This document shows, in pieces, positions 50,242-60,710 of a stretch of DNA of 64,000 nt. The translations under genes and the position numbers were made by a program. The notes beneath the pieces were generated by a model, which was not told where the DNA came from, searched no databases, and saw only the letters and a program-made list of their open reading frames with translations. The DNA is from Paraburkholderia bryophila. GTDB lineage: Bacteria; Pseudomonadota; Gammaproteobacteria; Burkholderiales; Burkholderiaceae. The stretch spans positions 2,160,001-2,224,000 of the forward strand of contig NZ_JACCAS010000002.1 in NCBI RefSeq assembly GCF_013409255.1, given 5' to 3'. How positions within the stretch are numbered: position 1 is the stretch's first letter; each line of letters opens with the position of its first letter.

Positions 50242-50916
50242 GTGAACCAGCACGAAGACACGATCCTCGCGCTGATTGCGGGCTACGTCGACACGCTCGG
50301 CTTCATCGCGCTGTTCGGCCTGTTCACCGCGCATGTGACCGGCAACTTCGTGCTGATCGGCGCGGAAGTGGCCGGTGTGGGCCAAGGCGTGCTGCTGAAG
50401 CTGCTGGCGTTTCCGTCGTTCATCGCGGGCATTGCCATGAGCAGTGTGATTTTCAAGTTTCTGGAGCGCCACCACGCGGCGCAGGCGGCAAGCGCGTTGT
50501 ATCTGCTGCAGGCCGCGCTGCTGACGTCGTTTCTCGTGACCGGCATGCTGGCGACGCCGATCACGGATGTGAGCGCCGCCATGGTGTTGATTTGCGGCGT
50601 GCTGGGCACCATGGCCATGGGCGTGCAGAACGCGCGCGGCCGGCTGCTGCAGGTGACCGGCCTGCCGAATACGGTGATGACCGGCAACGTCACGCAGGTG
50701 GTGCTGGATGTGGTCGAACTGATTCATCGCGGTACGCAAGGCGATCACGGGCAGAAGGTGAGCGGACGGCTCAAGTCGACGCTCGCCGCCATGGGCGGTT
50801 TCGCCGTCGGGGCAATGGCCGGCGCGCTGGCTTTTGTGCAGGTGTCGTTCGTCGCCGTGGCATTGCCCGTGGCCGTGCTGCTGTTTCTGGCCTGGAAGAG
50901 GCGGGCCGCGACATGA
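50242..50916 (+). CDS. DUF1275 (YoaK-type) membrane protein
   Basis: The 224-residue protein has about six transmembrane segments and the DUF1275 features GYVDTLGFIALFGLFTAHVTGNFVLIG near the N-terminus and QNARGRLLQVTGLPNTVMTGNVTQV in the middle. The family is of unknown function, probably transport. Start GTG 50242 follows GGAGCGGCGC; no ATG start fits. It lies 40 nt after the XapX gene in the same run. Confidence 0.87.
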   Translation: MNQHEDTILALIAGYVDTLGFIALFGLFTAHVTGNFVLIGAEVAGVGQGVLLKLLAFPSFIAGIAMSSVIFKFLERHHAAQAASALYLLQAALLTSFLVTGMLATPITDVSAAMVLICGVLGTMAMGVQNARGRLLQVTGLPNTVMTGNVTQVVLDVVELIHRGTQGDHGQKVSGRLKSTLAAMGGFAVGAMAGALAFVQVSFVAVALPVAVLLFLAWKRRAAT

Positions 50917-51022
50917 TTCGCGCCACGGCGCCGGACGCGCCGCTCTCCGCAGATCAACCCATACGGCCTCGCGGTGCCGAGGCTGGTCGTTCAATCGTTG
51001 CTAACACAATCGGGTAATCCAA

Positions 51023-51970
51023 ATGTTCAAATCGCTGCATCGGTTTCGTCCTCTCGCGCTGCTGTCCGCCGCGCTGCTGATCGGCTTCGCGCCCGTTTCG
51101 TCCGCCTTCGCCGATGCCGGCCCGGCGGAAGTGCCGGGCGCCAAGACGGCGCTGGTGAAGCACCCCGACGTGTCGGTCGGGGCGCAGTACGACACGACCC
51201 ACGTGTACGTGGCCGACGCCGACCTCGACGCGTTCGTCACCAGCTTCATCACGACGTTCGGCGGCAAGGCGTCGCCGCGCGCCGTGTTCACGGTCACGCC
51301 GACGCCGAGCAAGACCGCGTCGCAATACGTGCAGACGCCGGTCGGCATGCTGTCGGTGTTCGGCTTCGAAACGCCGGTGCCGTATCCGTTCGGCAATGAG
51401 CGCACCGGTTACCTCGTCACCGACATCGATCAGGCCGTGAAAGCCGCGCGCGCGGCCGGCGCGGATGTGCTGGTCGATTCGTTCGACGACCCGATCGGCA
51501 AGGACGCGATCATTCAATGGCCGGGCGGTCTGACGATGCAGCTTTACTGGCACACCAAGGCGCCGAACTATGCGCCGCTTCAGAGCGTGCCGGATAACCG
51601 CGTGTACGTGTCGCGTTACGAAGCGAATAACTTCGTGCGCCGCTGGCTGCACTTCTCGCACGGCAAGGTGGTGTCGGACAATCCGCGCGCGGATGCCGGC
51701 GTGATCGGCCGTCCGGGCGAGACGGTGCGCGAGATTCAGATCAGTTCGGGTTTCGGCCGCATGGTCGTGTTCGTGACGGACGGCAAGCTGCCGTTCCCGT
51801 TCGGACGTGAGACCACCGGCTACGCGGTCGCCGACGTTGCGCAAACGCTCGAACGTGCGCAAGCGGCCGGTGCGAAGGTGCTCTATCCGGCGTACACCAG
51901 CGGCTCGCACAAGACCGCGATGCTCGAATTCCCGGGCGGATACATTGCCGAAGTGCACGATGGTCAATGA
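51023..51970 (+). CDS. secreted double-VOC (glyoxalase-like) protein
   Basis: The 315-residue protein starts with a signal peptide (MFKSLHRFRPLALLSAALLIGFAPVSSAFA) and has two VOC modules in tandem: THVYVADADLDAFVTSFITTFGG with DAIIQWPGGLTMQLYWH, then a second ending TAMLEFPGGYIAEVHDG. It should act in the periplasm on a small ligand. The final 11 nt overlap the next porin gene, so transport and modification of one substrate are probably linked. Confidence 0.83.
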   Translation: MFKSLHRFRPLALLSAALLIGFAPVSSAFADAGPAEVPGAKTALVKHPDVSVGAQYDTTHVYVADADLDAFVTSFITTFGGKASPRAVFTVTPTPSKTASQYVQTPVGMLSVFGFETPVPYPFGNERTGYLVTDIDQAVKAARAAGADVLVDSFDDPIGKDAIIQWPGGLTMQLYWHTKAPNYAPLQSVPDNRVYVSRYEANNFVRRWLHFSHGKVVSDNPRADAGVIGRPGETVREIQISSGFGRMVVFVTDGKLPFPFGRETTGYAVADVAQTLERAQAAGAKVLYPAYTSGSHKTAMLEFPGGYIAEVHDGQ

Positions 51971-53495
51971 AGCCGTCGTCGTGAACCGATCGGCGTCGAC
52001 GCGCGCTGAGCGCCGGGGGCGGCGCGACAGCGCGTTGCGCGCGGTTCGTGCGTTGCTGCTGGGCACGGGGCTGGCGGCGGCGCTGCCGGCCGCGGCCGCG
52101 GTGAATACCGCGCTAGGCAGCGCGGACGATACCGCGGCGGGCAGCGACACCGTGGTGGCCGCCACCACGCCGGCTGCGTCGTGCGCGCGTCCCGTGATCA
52201 TGTTCAACCGCTGGCAGGAAAACTGGTCGGTGCTGGCGAATCCGTGCGTGCCGAAAAAGCCGTTCGATTTGCTCAAGTACATTCCGTTGTTTGGGAACCC
52301 CGACGCCTATATTTCGCTCGGCATGGTGTGGCGCGAGCGGGTCGAGATGAACGACGCGCCGCTCTTCGGCCTGGGCAGCGGACACGACGATACCTATCTG
52401 CTGCAGCGACTCGAAGTGCACGCCGACGTGCACCTCGGCCCGCATGTGCAGATATTCACGCAGTTCGAAAGCGCGCAGCCCTACGGCAAGGACAACGTCA
52501 CGCCGGTCGACAAGAATCCGCTCGACTTGCGGCAGGCGTTCGTCGCGATTACGGAACCGCTCGGGCCGGGCACGTTCAAGTTCCGCGTCGGCCGCCAGGA
52601 AATGGCGTTCGACTTGCAGCGATTCATTTCCGTGCGCGACGGCCCGAACGTGCGTCAGGCGTTCGACGCCGTCTGGGCCGACTATGAGACCGGCCCATGG
52701 CGCTGGATCGCGTACGCGTCGCAGCCGGTGCAGTATCGCGACAACTCGGATTTCGACGACGTGTCCAACCGCGACCTGACGTTCAGCGGTGTGCGGGTGG
52801 AGCGCAAAGGCGTCGGACCCGGCGACGTATCCGCGTATTACTCGCGCTACAACCGTAACAACGCGCGCTTTCTCGATGCCACCGGCAACGAGCATCGCGA
52901 CGTGTTCGACGCGCGTTATGCCGGCACGCTCGGGCATATCGACTGGGACGTCGAAGGCATGTATCAGTCGGGGCACGTGGGCAATAAAACGATCGGCGCG
53001 TGGGCGGTCGGATCGCTGGCGGGTTACACGCTGGCCTCCGCGCCGTGGACGCCGCGTCTCGGCGTGCAGGTGGATGCCGCCTCGGGCGACAACCATCCGG
53101 GCGACGGCCGCATCGGCACGTTCAATCCGCTGTTTCCGAACGGCTATTACTTCGCGCTGGCCGGCTACACCGGTTACGCGAACCTGATTCACGTGAAGCC
53201 GACGCTGACGCTCAAGCCGAACAGCAAGCTGACGCTGCTCGCGGGCGTGGGTCTGCAATGGCGCGAGACCACCGCCGACGCCGTCTATCAGCAAGGCTCG
53301 GCGGTCGTGCCGGGCACGGCGGGTCACGGTACTGGCTGGACCGGTTTCTATACGCAGTTGCGCGCCGACTATGCGGTCGCCGCCAATCTCACCGCGGCCG
53401 TGGAAGCGGTGCATTTCCAGGTGGGACCGTCGCTGCGCGATCTGGGCGCGCGCAATGCCGACTATATCGGCGCCGAATTCAAGTTCGGCTGGTAG
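51960..53495 (+). CDS. alginate-export-type outer membrane porin
   Basis: The 511-residue protein has an extended signal region (hydrophobic core ALLLGTGLAAALPAAAA at about 32-48) and a beta-barrel typical of Alginate_exp proteins: RVEMNDAPLFGLGSGHDDTYLLQRLEVHADVHLG, FRVGRQEMAFDLQRFISVRDGPNVRQAFD, and a terminal aromatic (EFKFGW). Such barrels are substrate-selective outer membrane channels for acidic or aromatic solutes. ATG 51960 overlaps the VOC gene stop by 11 nt. Confidence 0.85.
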   Translation: MVNEAVVVNRSASTRAERRGRRDSALRAVRALLLGTGLAAALPAAAAVNTALGSADDTAAGSDTVVAATTPAASCARPVIMFNRWQENWSVLANPCVPKKPFDLLKYIPLFGNPDAYISLGMVWRERVEMNDAPLFGLGSGHDDTYLLQRLEVHADVHLGPHVQIFTQFESAQPYGKDNVTPVDKNPLDLRQAFVAITEPLGPGTFKFRVGRQEMAFDLQRFISVRDGPNVRQAFDAVWADYETGPWRWIAYASQPVQYRDNSDFDDVSNRDLTFSGVRVERKGVGPGDVSAYYSRYNRNNARFLDATGNEHRDVFDARYAGTLGHIDWDVEGMYQSGHVGNKTIGAWAVGSLAGYTLASAPWTPRLGVQVDAASGDNHPGDGRIGTFNPLFPNGYYFALAGYTGYANLIHVKPTLTLKPNSKLTLLAGVGLQWRETTADAVYQQGSAVVPGTAGHGTGWTGFYTQLRADYAVAANLTAAVEAVHFQVGPSLRDLGARNADYIGAEFKFGW

Positions 53496-53551
53496 AGAGC
53501 CGCAGGGTTTGCATTCCGTCGTCACGATGACGCGCTAGAAGAGGTCATGTC

Positions 53552-55309
53552 ATGAGCACCCCGGATTTTTCCGCCGCCGCCGCCGACGCAGCGGCAGTCG
53601 CCGCGTCGTCGGAACTCGAGTTTCCGTTTTCCTCGCTGGAATACCGGCAGCATCAGATGTTCCCGCGCCTGTCGGCGGCGGAGATTCAGAGTCTGCGGCG
53701 CTTCGCCCGGCCGATGTCGTTCAAGGCGGGCGAGTTCATCTTCGAAACCGGACGCGTGGCGCTCGGCCTGTTCGTGCTGTTGCATGGGCGCGTGCGGATC
53801 GAGTCGCGCGACAGTTTCGGCCGCGCGACGCTCGTCACCGAACATGACGACGGCCATTTCATGGCGGAGATGGCGCAGTTGTCCGGCAAGCCGGCATTGA
53901 TCGACGGCATTGCGTTGACGGAGGTCGAGACGCTCGTGATCGAGCCGGAGCGGCTGCGTGCGTTGATCGTCGCCGACGCGCAACTCGGCGAGCACATCAT
54001 GCGTGCGCTGATCCTGCGGCGGCTCGGGTTGATCGAGCAGGGGCTCGGGCCGATTATCGTCGGCAATGGCGACGATGCGCGTCTCGTCAGACTGCAAGGC
54101 TTTCTGCGCCGCAATGCGTATCCGGCGATGGTGATCGACGCACGCAGCGATCCCGAAGCGATCACGCTGCTGGGCGGCATGACGACGGGCCCCGGCGATT
54201 TTCCGCTGGTGTTCTGCCCGAACGGTTCGGTGCTGCGCGCGCCGGACGAGGCGCAGCTCGCGTCATGTCTCGGGCTGGTGCCGACCTTCGAGCCTTCGCA
54301 TGTGTACGACGTCGCGATTGTCGGCGCGGGACCAGCGGGACTCGCCGCGTCGGTCTATGCGGCGACCGAGGGTCTGTCGGTCGCGGTGTTTGATCAACGC
54401 GCGCCGGGCGGCCAGGCGGGCGCCAGTTCGCGGATCGAAAACTACCTGGGTTTTCCGACTGGCATCTCCGGTCAGGCGCTCGCCGCGCGCGCGTTCCAGC
54501 AGGCGCTGAAGTTCGGCGCGCATCTGGCGATTCCCGGCAAGGTCCTGTGCGTGGAGCGGCAGGACGGTTTGTTCGTGCTGTCGCTGTTCGACGGGCAGCG
54601 CATCAGCGCCCGCACGGTCGTGGTGGCGAGCGGCGCGGCGTACCGCAAGCCGTCGGTGCCGGGCTTCGAAAACTTCGAAGGACGCGGCACCTACTACTGG
54701 GCATCGACGATCGAAGCGAAGCTGGTGAAGGGGCAGGACATCGTGCTGATGGGCGGCGGCAATTCGGCCGGCCAGGCGGTGGTGTTTCTCGCCAACTTCG
54801 CGCGCAGCATTCGCGTGCTGATTCGCGGCGAGGACCTGTGCTCGAGCATGTCGCGATATCTGATCGACCGAATCGGCTCGCTGCCCAATGTGACGCTGTG
54901 CCCGCGTTGCGTGCTGCAAGGACTCGACGGCGATGAAGCCGGCCTGACGCATTTGCGGATTCGTCGCGAGGACGAGCAGAGCGACGCAACGATCGACGAG
55001 ACCATCGAAACACGGCATCTGTTTCTGTTTATCGGCGCGGACCCGAAGACCGACTGGCTCGGCGCGAGCGGTGTCGAACTCGATAACCGCGGCTTCGTCG
55101 TCACCGGATTCGCTCGCAGCGAACAGCACGGACTCTCGCCGGAAGCGAACGCGCGCTATCCACTCGAAACCAGCGTGCCGGGCATGTTCGCGGTCGGCGA
55201 CGTGCGCTCGGAATCGGCCAAACGCGTGGCCGCCGCCGTGGGCGACGGCGCGGCGGTGGTGAGTCAGATTCACGCGTATCTGAGCCGGACGGCTGCGGTC
55301 GCCGCATAG
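53552..55309 (+). CDS. CNB-thioredoxin-reductase-like FAD oxidoreductase lacking CxxC
   Basis: The 585-residue fusion has a cyclic-nucleotide-binding domain (about 37-155: FKAGEFIFETGRVALGLFVLLHGRV). A thioredoxin-fold-like linker follows (about 176-245), then a thioredoxin-reductase-type flavoprotein: FAD site VGAGPAG (257-263), PGGQAGASSRIENYLGFP, NADPH site GGGNSAGQAVVF (401-412) and GDVRSESAKRVAAAVGDG. The redox CATC motif is absent: the segment at 380-388 reads TYYWASTIE, so the usual disulfide cannot form. It may transfer electrons by flavin alone. AGAGG precedes the ATG. It follows the porin by 56 nt. Confidence 0.87.
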   Translation: MSTPDFSAAAADAAAVAASSELEFPFSSLEYRQHQMFPRLSAAEIQSLRRFARPMSFKAGEFIFETGRVALGLFVLLHGRVRIESRDSFGRATLVTEHDDGHFMAEMAQLSGKPALIDGIALTEVETLVIEPERLRALIVADAQLGEHIMRALILRRLGLIEQGLGPIIVGNGDDARLVRLQGFLRRNAYPAMVIDARSDPEAITLLGGMTTGPGDFPLVFCPNGSVLRAPDEAQLASCLGLVPTFEPSHVYDVAIVGAGPAGLAASVYAATEGLSVAVFDQRAPGGQAGASSRIENYLGFPTGISGQALAARAFQQALKFGAHLAIPGKVLCVERQDGLFVLSLFDGQRISARTVVVASGAAYRKPSVPGFENFEGRGTYYWASTIEAKLVKGQDIVLMGGGNSAGQAVVFLANFARSIRVLIRGEDLCSSMSRYLIDRIGSLPNVTLCPRCVLQGLDGDEAGLTHLRIRREDEQSDATIDETIETRHLFLFIGADPKTDWLGASGVELDNRGFVVTGFARSEQHGLSPEANARYPLETSVPGMFAVGDVRSESAKRVAAAVGDGAAVVSQIHAYLSRTAAVAA

Positions 55310-55453
55310 CGCCGCGGTTCGCGCGCAGGACCTGTTTGCTTGCCTTATTGCGGACTCCCGAAACAAGTCGTGCGCGAGCGCCGGCCCAGGCACTGACCTA
55401 AGCGCCGGCGCAACCGCGCGGACCGCTTTATCACATCACACGGAGCACGAATC

Positions 55454-56275
55454 ATGTCTTACTTCACCACCACGGACGGCACGTCGATCTATTACAAGGA
55501 TTGGGGCGCGGGCCAGCCGATCGTGTTTTCCCACGCCTGGCCGCTCAACGCGGACGCTTGGGACGCGCAGATGATGTTCTTCGCCGAGCGCGGCTACCGT
55601 GTGATTGCGCATGACCGGCGCGGTCACGGGCGTTCGTCGCAACCGTGGCAGGGCCACGACATGGACACTTACGCGGACGATCTCGCGGGGCTGCTCGACT
55701 CGCTCGATCTGAAGGACGCGATGCTGGTCGGCCATTCGGCCGGGGGCGGCGAGGTGGTGCGTTACATCGCGCGCCACGGCACGAAGCGGGTGGCGAAAGC
55801 GGTGTTGCTCGCGGCGGTGCCGCCGCTCATGTTGCAAACACCGGCGAATCCCGACGGTTTGCCGATGGCGGTATTCGACGGCATGCGCGCGGGCGTGCGC
55901 GCCGACCGTGCGCAATTTCTGAAGGACGTCGCGGCGCCGCTGTTCGGTGCGAACCGGCCGGACGCGAAGGTGTCGCAAGGCACGCTCGACGCCTTCTGGC
56001 GCGACGGCATGCAGACCTCGATCAAGGCGGTGTACGACTGCATCAAGGCATTCTCGGAAACCGATTTCACCGAAGACCTTCGGCGCGTCACCGTGCCGGC
56101 GCTGGTGCTGCAAGGCGACGATGATCAGATGGTGCCGCTCGGCATCTCCGGCCTGCCGACGGCGAAGCTCATGCCGCAGGCGCGGCTGAAGATTTACGAA
56201 GGCGCCTCGCACGGCTTGTGCGTGACGCACGCGGACCGCGTGAATGCGGACCTGCTGGAGTTCATTCAGTCGTAG
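55454..56275 (+). CDS. alpha/beta hydrolase (non-heme chloroperoxidase-like)
   Basis: The 273-residue hydrolase has oxyanion region [13 protein letters not shown], nucleophile Ser95 in [17 protein letters not shown], Asp in [10 protein letters not shown], and His in YEGASHGL. This is the pattern of cofactor-free haloperoxidases/esterases (chloroperoxidase F family). CACGGAGCACGAATC precedes the ATG. The gene overlaps the convergent regulator by 14 nt and follows the CNB-reductase by 144 nt. Confidence 0.9.
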   Translation: MSYFTTTDGTSIYYKDWGAGQPIVFSHAWPLNADAWDAQMMFFAERGYRVIAHDRRGHGRSSQPWQGHDMDTYADDLAGLLDSLDLKDAMLVGHSAGGGEVVRYIARHGTKRVAKAVLLAAVPPLMLQTPANPDGLPMAVFDGMRAGVRADRAQFLKDVAAPLFGANRPDAKVSQGTLDAFWRDGMQTSIKAVYDCIKAFSETDFTEDLRRVTVPALVLQGDDDQMVPLGISGLPTAKLMPQARLKIYEGASHGLCVTHADRVNADLLEFIQS

Positions 56276-59273
56276 CGGAGTAGGCCGGCGGGGTATTCTC
56301 CGCCGGTCGACGTCGCGAGGCGGCTTTTTCGCCGCTCTTGCCGGCGCCTTGGCGGACGGTTTTTACCGCGCCCTTCGAGGTGGCCTTCACGTCGTTCCTG
56401 GTCTTGGCGTCGCTCTTGCCGCTGCGTTTGTACAGCTTGCCGAGCAAGGCCTGCGCCGCCTTCGCATCGGACGTACCGGCGGCGCGTTGCAGCTCGGCCA
56501 CGAGCGGCGCCAGCAAACCGATGGCTTCTTCCGTGCGGTCTTGTGCGTCGAGCAAACGCGCCATGGCCGTCGACGCCCGCAATTCCCACATCTTCGCGCC
56601 CTGCTCGCGGGCAAGCTGCCGCGCCTCCGAAAAGCACGCGGATGCGGACGCGATTTTCACTTCATAAGCCTCGCTCGCTTTCGCGTGCTGCGCCGCTTCG
56701 GCTTGAGCCGCCAGACCGAATGCCCGCCAGACTTCCGGCAGGAAAAACAGTTCGCCGTTGCTGCGGCAAAAGTCGCGCGCGTCGTTGAGCCGCGTGGTGG
56801 CTTCCGGTATGCGCCCCTGTTCGATCAGCGCCTCGGCGTACGCCACGATAAATGGCGTGATCAGGCGCCGGAAACCGCGCGACATCAACGCGTCGAGCCG
56901 CGTGTCGAGCACCGCTAGCGCCTGTCCGGCGCGTCCTTCGAGAATGTCGTGGCAGGCGGCCAGGCAGTCGCAATAGTCCAGCCAGTTCGTGAAGCCGTGC
57001 AGCGCCGCCTGCGATCGCATGATGTCGATATAGCGCGAGCCGCGAGCCAGATCGCCGGACATCAGTGCGAACGGAATGACCGTTGCGCCCAGCACGTGCG
57101 TGAGCGACGGTTCGAGCGTGTCCGGACGGATCGTGTCGACGACGGTATCGATCAGCGCCGTGGCCGCGTCGGGGTCGCCCTGCAGCCACGCGATCCGGCC
57201 GAGCGTGCCGTTGCAGTACACCGCGGGATCGACCGCGAAACAGCCGGCGCTCTGTGCGTCGCGCCGCATCTGCACGATGCGTTGAGCGACGTTCTCCAGT
57301 CCTGCCTTGGCCAGTGCATGCCGACCGTGACAGTGCTGCGAAATGGCGCCGATCTGGTCGGCGAGAATCTTCTGCCACGGCGTGCCGTGCTGGACAGCCA
57401 GTTGCTGGAACTGCTTCGCCACGTTGATCGATTCATTGATGTTGCCCAGCGACAGCATCGTGTTCCACAAGCCCCATAGCGCGTGCGCCTGGAACGCCTG
57501 GTCGCCGGTCGCGGCCGTGCGCGCGAGCACGTCGCGCCAGAGTTGCGCCGCTTTGGACACCGGTCCGCACACATACGGCAACGCCGAAGCCAGCGCCGCG
57601 CGCACGCGCATGTCGCTGGCGGTATCGACGGTGCCGGCGGGTAGCGCGTCGAGCGCGTCCACCGCCTGCGTGGCGCGGGTGCAGCATTCTTCGATCAGGC
57701 CCGCATCGAGCAACGCACCCACCAGGTTCGACGCCAGTTCGACGCCGACGCGCGCATCGCCGTTGGGCGAAAAGGCCCAGTCACAGGCAACGCGTGCGTC
57801 TTCGAGCGTCTGCTGGCGCTCTTGCGGATTGGTGGCGTGGTGGCGCTGGCTCTCGTCCGTTTGTGCCTGGAAGTAACTGGAGAGATAGCGGGCATTGCGC
57901 GACGTGATGATCTGCAACTCGCCTTCGGCGACCAGCTTCTCCAATGCATACGCGCGGGTCGATTCGGACAGGCGGTACTTCGCGACCGGTCCGTCGAATT
58001 CGACGTTCACGAGCGATTTCGCCACCAGCTCCGTGATCGCGCTGATCGCGTTCGCGACCGAATGCTCCGAGTCGCACGTGACCGCGCACATCGCTTCGAA
58101 CGTGAAGCTGCCGCCGAAGATCGCCAGACGGCGGAACAGCGTCCGCGTGTCGGTATCGAGTATCGCGAAGCTCCAGTCGAACGTTGCGCGCAAGGTTTGA
58201 TGACGCGGCAGCGCGGTGCGGTAGCCGCCCGCCAGAATCGCCATGCGATCGTCCAGCCGGCGGTACACGCCTTCCACGCCCAGCGCGACGACGCGCGCGG
58301 CGGCGAGTTCGATCGCGAGCGGAATGCCGTCCAGCCGCCGGCAGATCTCGCCGACCAGGCGCAATTCCTCCGGGTCCGCGCCAATGGCGCCTTGCAGCGA
58401 ATTGGCGCGCTGCAGGAACAGCTTCACCGCCGAACAGCGCAGAATTTCGGCCGCGCCCGCCTGCGGTAACGGCACGTCGAGCGGATCGACCCGGAAGATC
58501 GCCTCGGGCAGAATGCGCAGCGGTTCGCGGCTCGTGACCAGCACCCGCAGCTGGTCGTTGCCGGCCACGATCGCATCGACGATCGTCGCGATGGCGCCGA
58601 TCACATGCTCCGCGTTGTCGAGTACCAGCAGCCTGAGTTGCTGGCCGAACGCCGCGACCAACTGCGCCACGGTGGGCAGCTCGGGCAGGTCGAGCCCGCA
58701 GGTGTCGGCGATGGCGCGGAGCACGTCGGACTCGGTGCTCAACGTAGCCAGTTCGACGAAGCTCACCGGCTCTTTGAAGTCGTCCGCGGTGTGGCGAGCC
58801 GCTTCGATCGCGAGACTCGTCTTGCCAATGCCGCCCGCGCCGACGAGGGTCAACACAGGCGTTTGCGACAGCATCGCGCGAATCTGCCGGACGGCGTTGT
58901 CACGTCCCTGCAATCCGGCCTTGGACGGCGGCAGACTGCGAGCGTGGCTCACCGGCGCGGCGAACTGAGCGGCGCTCGCGTTCTTGCGTCGCTGCAGAAG
59001 CTGGTAGCCGCGGCCAGGCACCGTGAGAATCAGATCGCGGTCCGCGCCGAGGATTTTGCGCAGCGCCGACAGGTGGACCTGAACGTTGTTTTCTTCGACG
59101 ACCGTGTTCGGCCAGACGGTGTCCATCAACTCGTCTTTCGTGACGAGGCGTCCGCCGGCGGAGGCGACGACCGCGAGAATGTCGAAAGCGCGCGACCCGA
59201 CATGCACCACCTCGCCGTTCTTCCGCAAAGTGCGCATGCCCAGATCGATCTGGAAGCTGCCTATTTCGATCAT
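56262..59273 (-). CDS. winged-helix / NB-ARC-type STAND ATPase regulator
   Basis: The 1003-residue regulator has an OmpR/PhoB-type winged-helix DNA-binding domain (residues 1-95: [50 protein letters not shown]). A STAND/NB-ARC-like ATPase follows (Walker [11 protein letters not shown], about 144-153; [24 protein letters not shown]) and then a long helical TPR-like C-terminal half. It ends in a basic Lys/Arg tail ([16 protein letters not shown]). Such proteins are thought to be ligand-triggered oligomeric activators. ATG 59273 follows GAAGAAC. A second relative begins at 63813. Confidence 0.87.
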   Translation of the reverse strand: MIEIGSFQIDLGMRTLRKNGEVVHVGSRAFDILAVVASAGGRLVTKDELMDTVWPNTVVEENNVQVHLSALRKILGADRDLILTVPGRGYQLLQRRKNASAAQFAAPVSHARSLPPSKAGLQGRDNAVRQIRAMLSQTPVLTLVGAGGIGKTSLAIEAARHTADDFKEPVSFVELATLSTESDVLRAIADTCGLDLPELPTVAQLVAAFGQQLRLLVLDNAEHVIGAIATIVDAIVAGNDQLRVLVTSREPLRILPEAIFRVDPLDVPLPQAGAAEILRCSAVKLFLQRANSLQGAIGADPEELRLVGEICRRLDGIPLAIELAAARVVALGVEGVYRRLDDRMAILAGGYRTALPRHQTLRATFDWSFAILDTDTRTLFRRLAIFGGSFTFEAMCAVTCDSEHSVANAISAITELVAKSLVNVEFDGPVAKYRLSESTRAYALEKLVAEGELQIITSRNARYLSSYFQAQTDESQRHHATNPQERQQTLEDARVACDWAFSPNGDARVGVELASNLVGALLDAGLIEECCTRATQAVDALDALPAGTVDTASDMRVRAALASALPYVCGPVSKAAQLWRDVLARTAATGDQAFQAHALWGLWNTMLSLGNINESINVAKQFQQLAVQHGTPWQKILADQIGAISQHCHGRHALAKAGLENVAQRIVQMRRDAQSAGCFAVDPAVYCNGTLGRIAWLQGDPDAATALIDTVVDTIRPDTLEPSLTHVLGATVIPFALMSGDLARGSRYIDIMRSQAALHGFTNWLDYCDCLAACHDILEGRAGQALAVLDTRLDALMSRGFRRLITPFIVAYAEALIEQGRIPEATTRLNDARDFCRSNGELFFLPEVWRAFGLAAQAEAAQHAKASEAYEVKIASASACFSEARQLAREQGAKMWELRASTAMARLLDAQDRTEEAIGLLAPLVAELQRAAGTSDAKAAQALLGKLYKRSGKSDAKTRNDVKATSKGAVKTVRQGAGKSGEKAASRRRPAENTPPAYSATTE

Positions 59274-59521
59274 GATGTTCTTCAGGTTCAGGAATAGGGG
59301 ACGTGCATGGGAAACACGACGGTGTGCCGGCGGGACTGGACGGGCTGGGCGGCTGAGTTTGGCAGGCTCGAAGTTACCTGAGCCAAACCCTTGCGTCTTG
59401 CATGTAAGTACGATGCTTTGTAAGAAAGTCGTCGCCGCGATCGGGCGGGTTATCGTCTGATTAAAACGGGGCTGTTTGAAGCCGGTCGATCGAAGCGCGC
59501 CGAGGGCCGGCGCGCTTTACT

Positions 59522-60436
59522 TTACTTGCGGGTCTCGCGGCGCCAGGTGCCGGGCGGCGCGCCGACCAGTTGCGAGAAAGTGCGGGTGAAGTGGCTCTGA
59601 TCGGCGAAGCCGCAAGCAATCGCGATCTCCGACAACGGTGCGTCGGAATGCTTCAGCAGATCGCGTGCGCGATCGATGCGCCGCTCCACCAGCCACTGGT
59701 GCGGCGTGCGGTCCGTGGTCTCGCGAAACGCGCGGATGAAGTAACTGCGCGACAGATTGCACGCGCTGGCGATTTCTTCGAGCGAGATACTGCCCTGCGT
59801 CCTCGCGAGCAGCATGTCTTTCGCGCGGGTTTCCTGCAGGCTCGAGAGGCGCCGGCTTTTCTTGTCCGACTCGCTTGCGACCTTGCCATAGCGGTCGATC
59901 AGATGCGTGCCGAGCGCGACACCCAGTTGCTCGACAAACAGCGGACTGGCCTCGCTACGGCTGTCCAGCGTCAGCGCGAGCACCTGCGCCAGGTGACCGA
60001 AGATCGGGTCCTTCTTGCCCAGCAGCGACGAGAAGCCGGTGATCGCCGAACCGCCGCGCTCATAGCAGGTGTTCGTGACGAATGCGTGCGATAGCTCGAC
60101 GAGCACGAAGTCGAATGCGCCGTGCAGGTCGGCCCGGTAGTCGTCTTCGAAATTGCGAACGTAGACCGAGTCCTTCTCGAAGTCGTGCAGGGTCGAACGG
60201 TTGCCGGACATGATTCGTCGACGGTGACCGGCCGCCAGCGAAACGCCGATCAGGAAGCCGCGGTCCGACGGTGGCGTAGCGACTTCGCTGGTGTTCTGCT
60301 CGCGGCGGCATTTACGATAAAACGTGAACTCGCCGGTGTGCAGTTCGAGGTCTTTATGCAGTTGATTAGAAACACATCCGAGCGAGTCTTTTTGCCGGGA
60401 TGCCGCGGTGGTAAAAATGTTTGCGTCGTTGAGCAT
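59522..60436 (-). CDS. AraC-family transcriptional regulator
   Basis: The 304-residue protein has a variable N-terminal half (HTGEFTFYRKCRREQNTSEV onward) and the AraC double HTH at the C-terminus (SLEEIASACNLSRSYFIRAFRETTDRTPHQWLVERRI and PLSEIAIACGFADQSHFTRTFSQLVGAPPGTWRR). AACAGAGGTGACGGATC precedes the ATG. The upstream 274-nt gap is AT-rich and probably holds its promoter. Its targets may include the neighbouring monooxygenase. Confidence 0.9.
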   Translation of the reverse strand: MLNDANIFTTAASRQKDSLGCVSNQLHKDLELHTGEFTFYRKCRREQNTSEVATPPSDRGFLIGVSLAAGHRRRIMSGNRSTLHDFEKDSVYVRNFEDDYRADLHGAFDFVLVELSHAFVTNTCYERGGSAITGFSSLLGKKDPIFGHLAQVLALTLDSRSEASPLFVEQLGVALGTHLIDRYGKVASESDKKSRRLSSLQETRAKDMLLARTQGSISLEEIASACNLSRSYFIRAFRETTDRTPHQWLVERRIDRARDLLKHSDAPLSEIAIACGFADQSHFTRTFSQLVGAPPGTWRRETRK

Positions 60437-60710
60437 GATCCGTCACCTCTGTTCGTCGCGCGGCAGGTTTTTGGCCCGCTGCGTCTGGCCAAAATCATGG
60501 AGGGTGAAAGTCGGCGTGGTGGCGCGATTATCTCGGAAAACGACAAATGTTAAATATTAATTTTTTTGTTGAGCTTCCTGTGTGCGATTCAATAAGTCTT
60601 TAATCGGCTTTCTAACAGCGCGCAATGGTCTGCGCAGTGCCGCTGGTGTTCGATTTAAAGCCACCGGCCTTCGCCATGAGCGGATATCCGCGCCGTTGCG
60701 TTTTGCCGCG

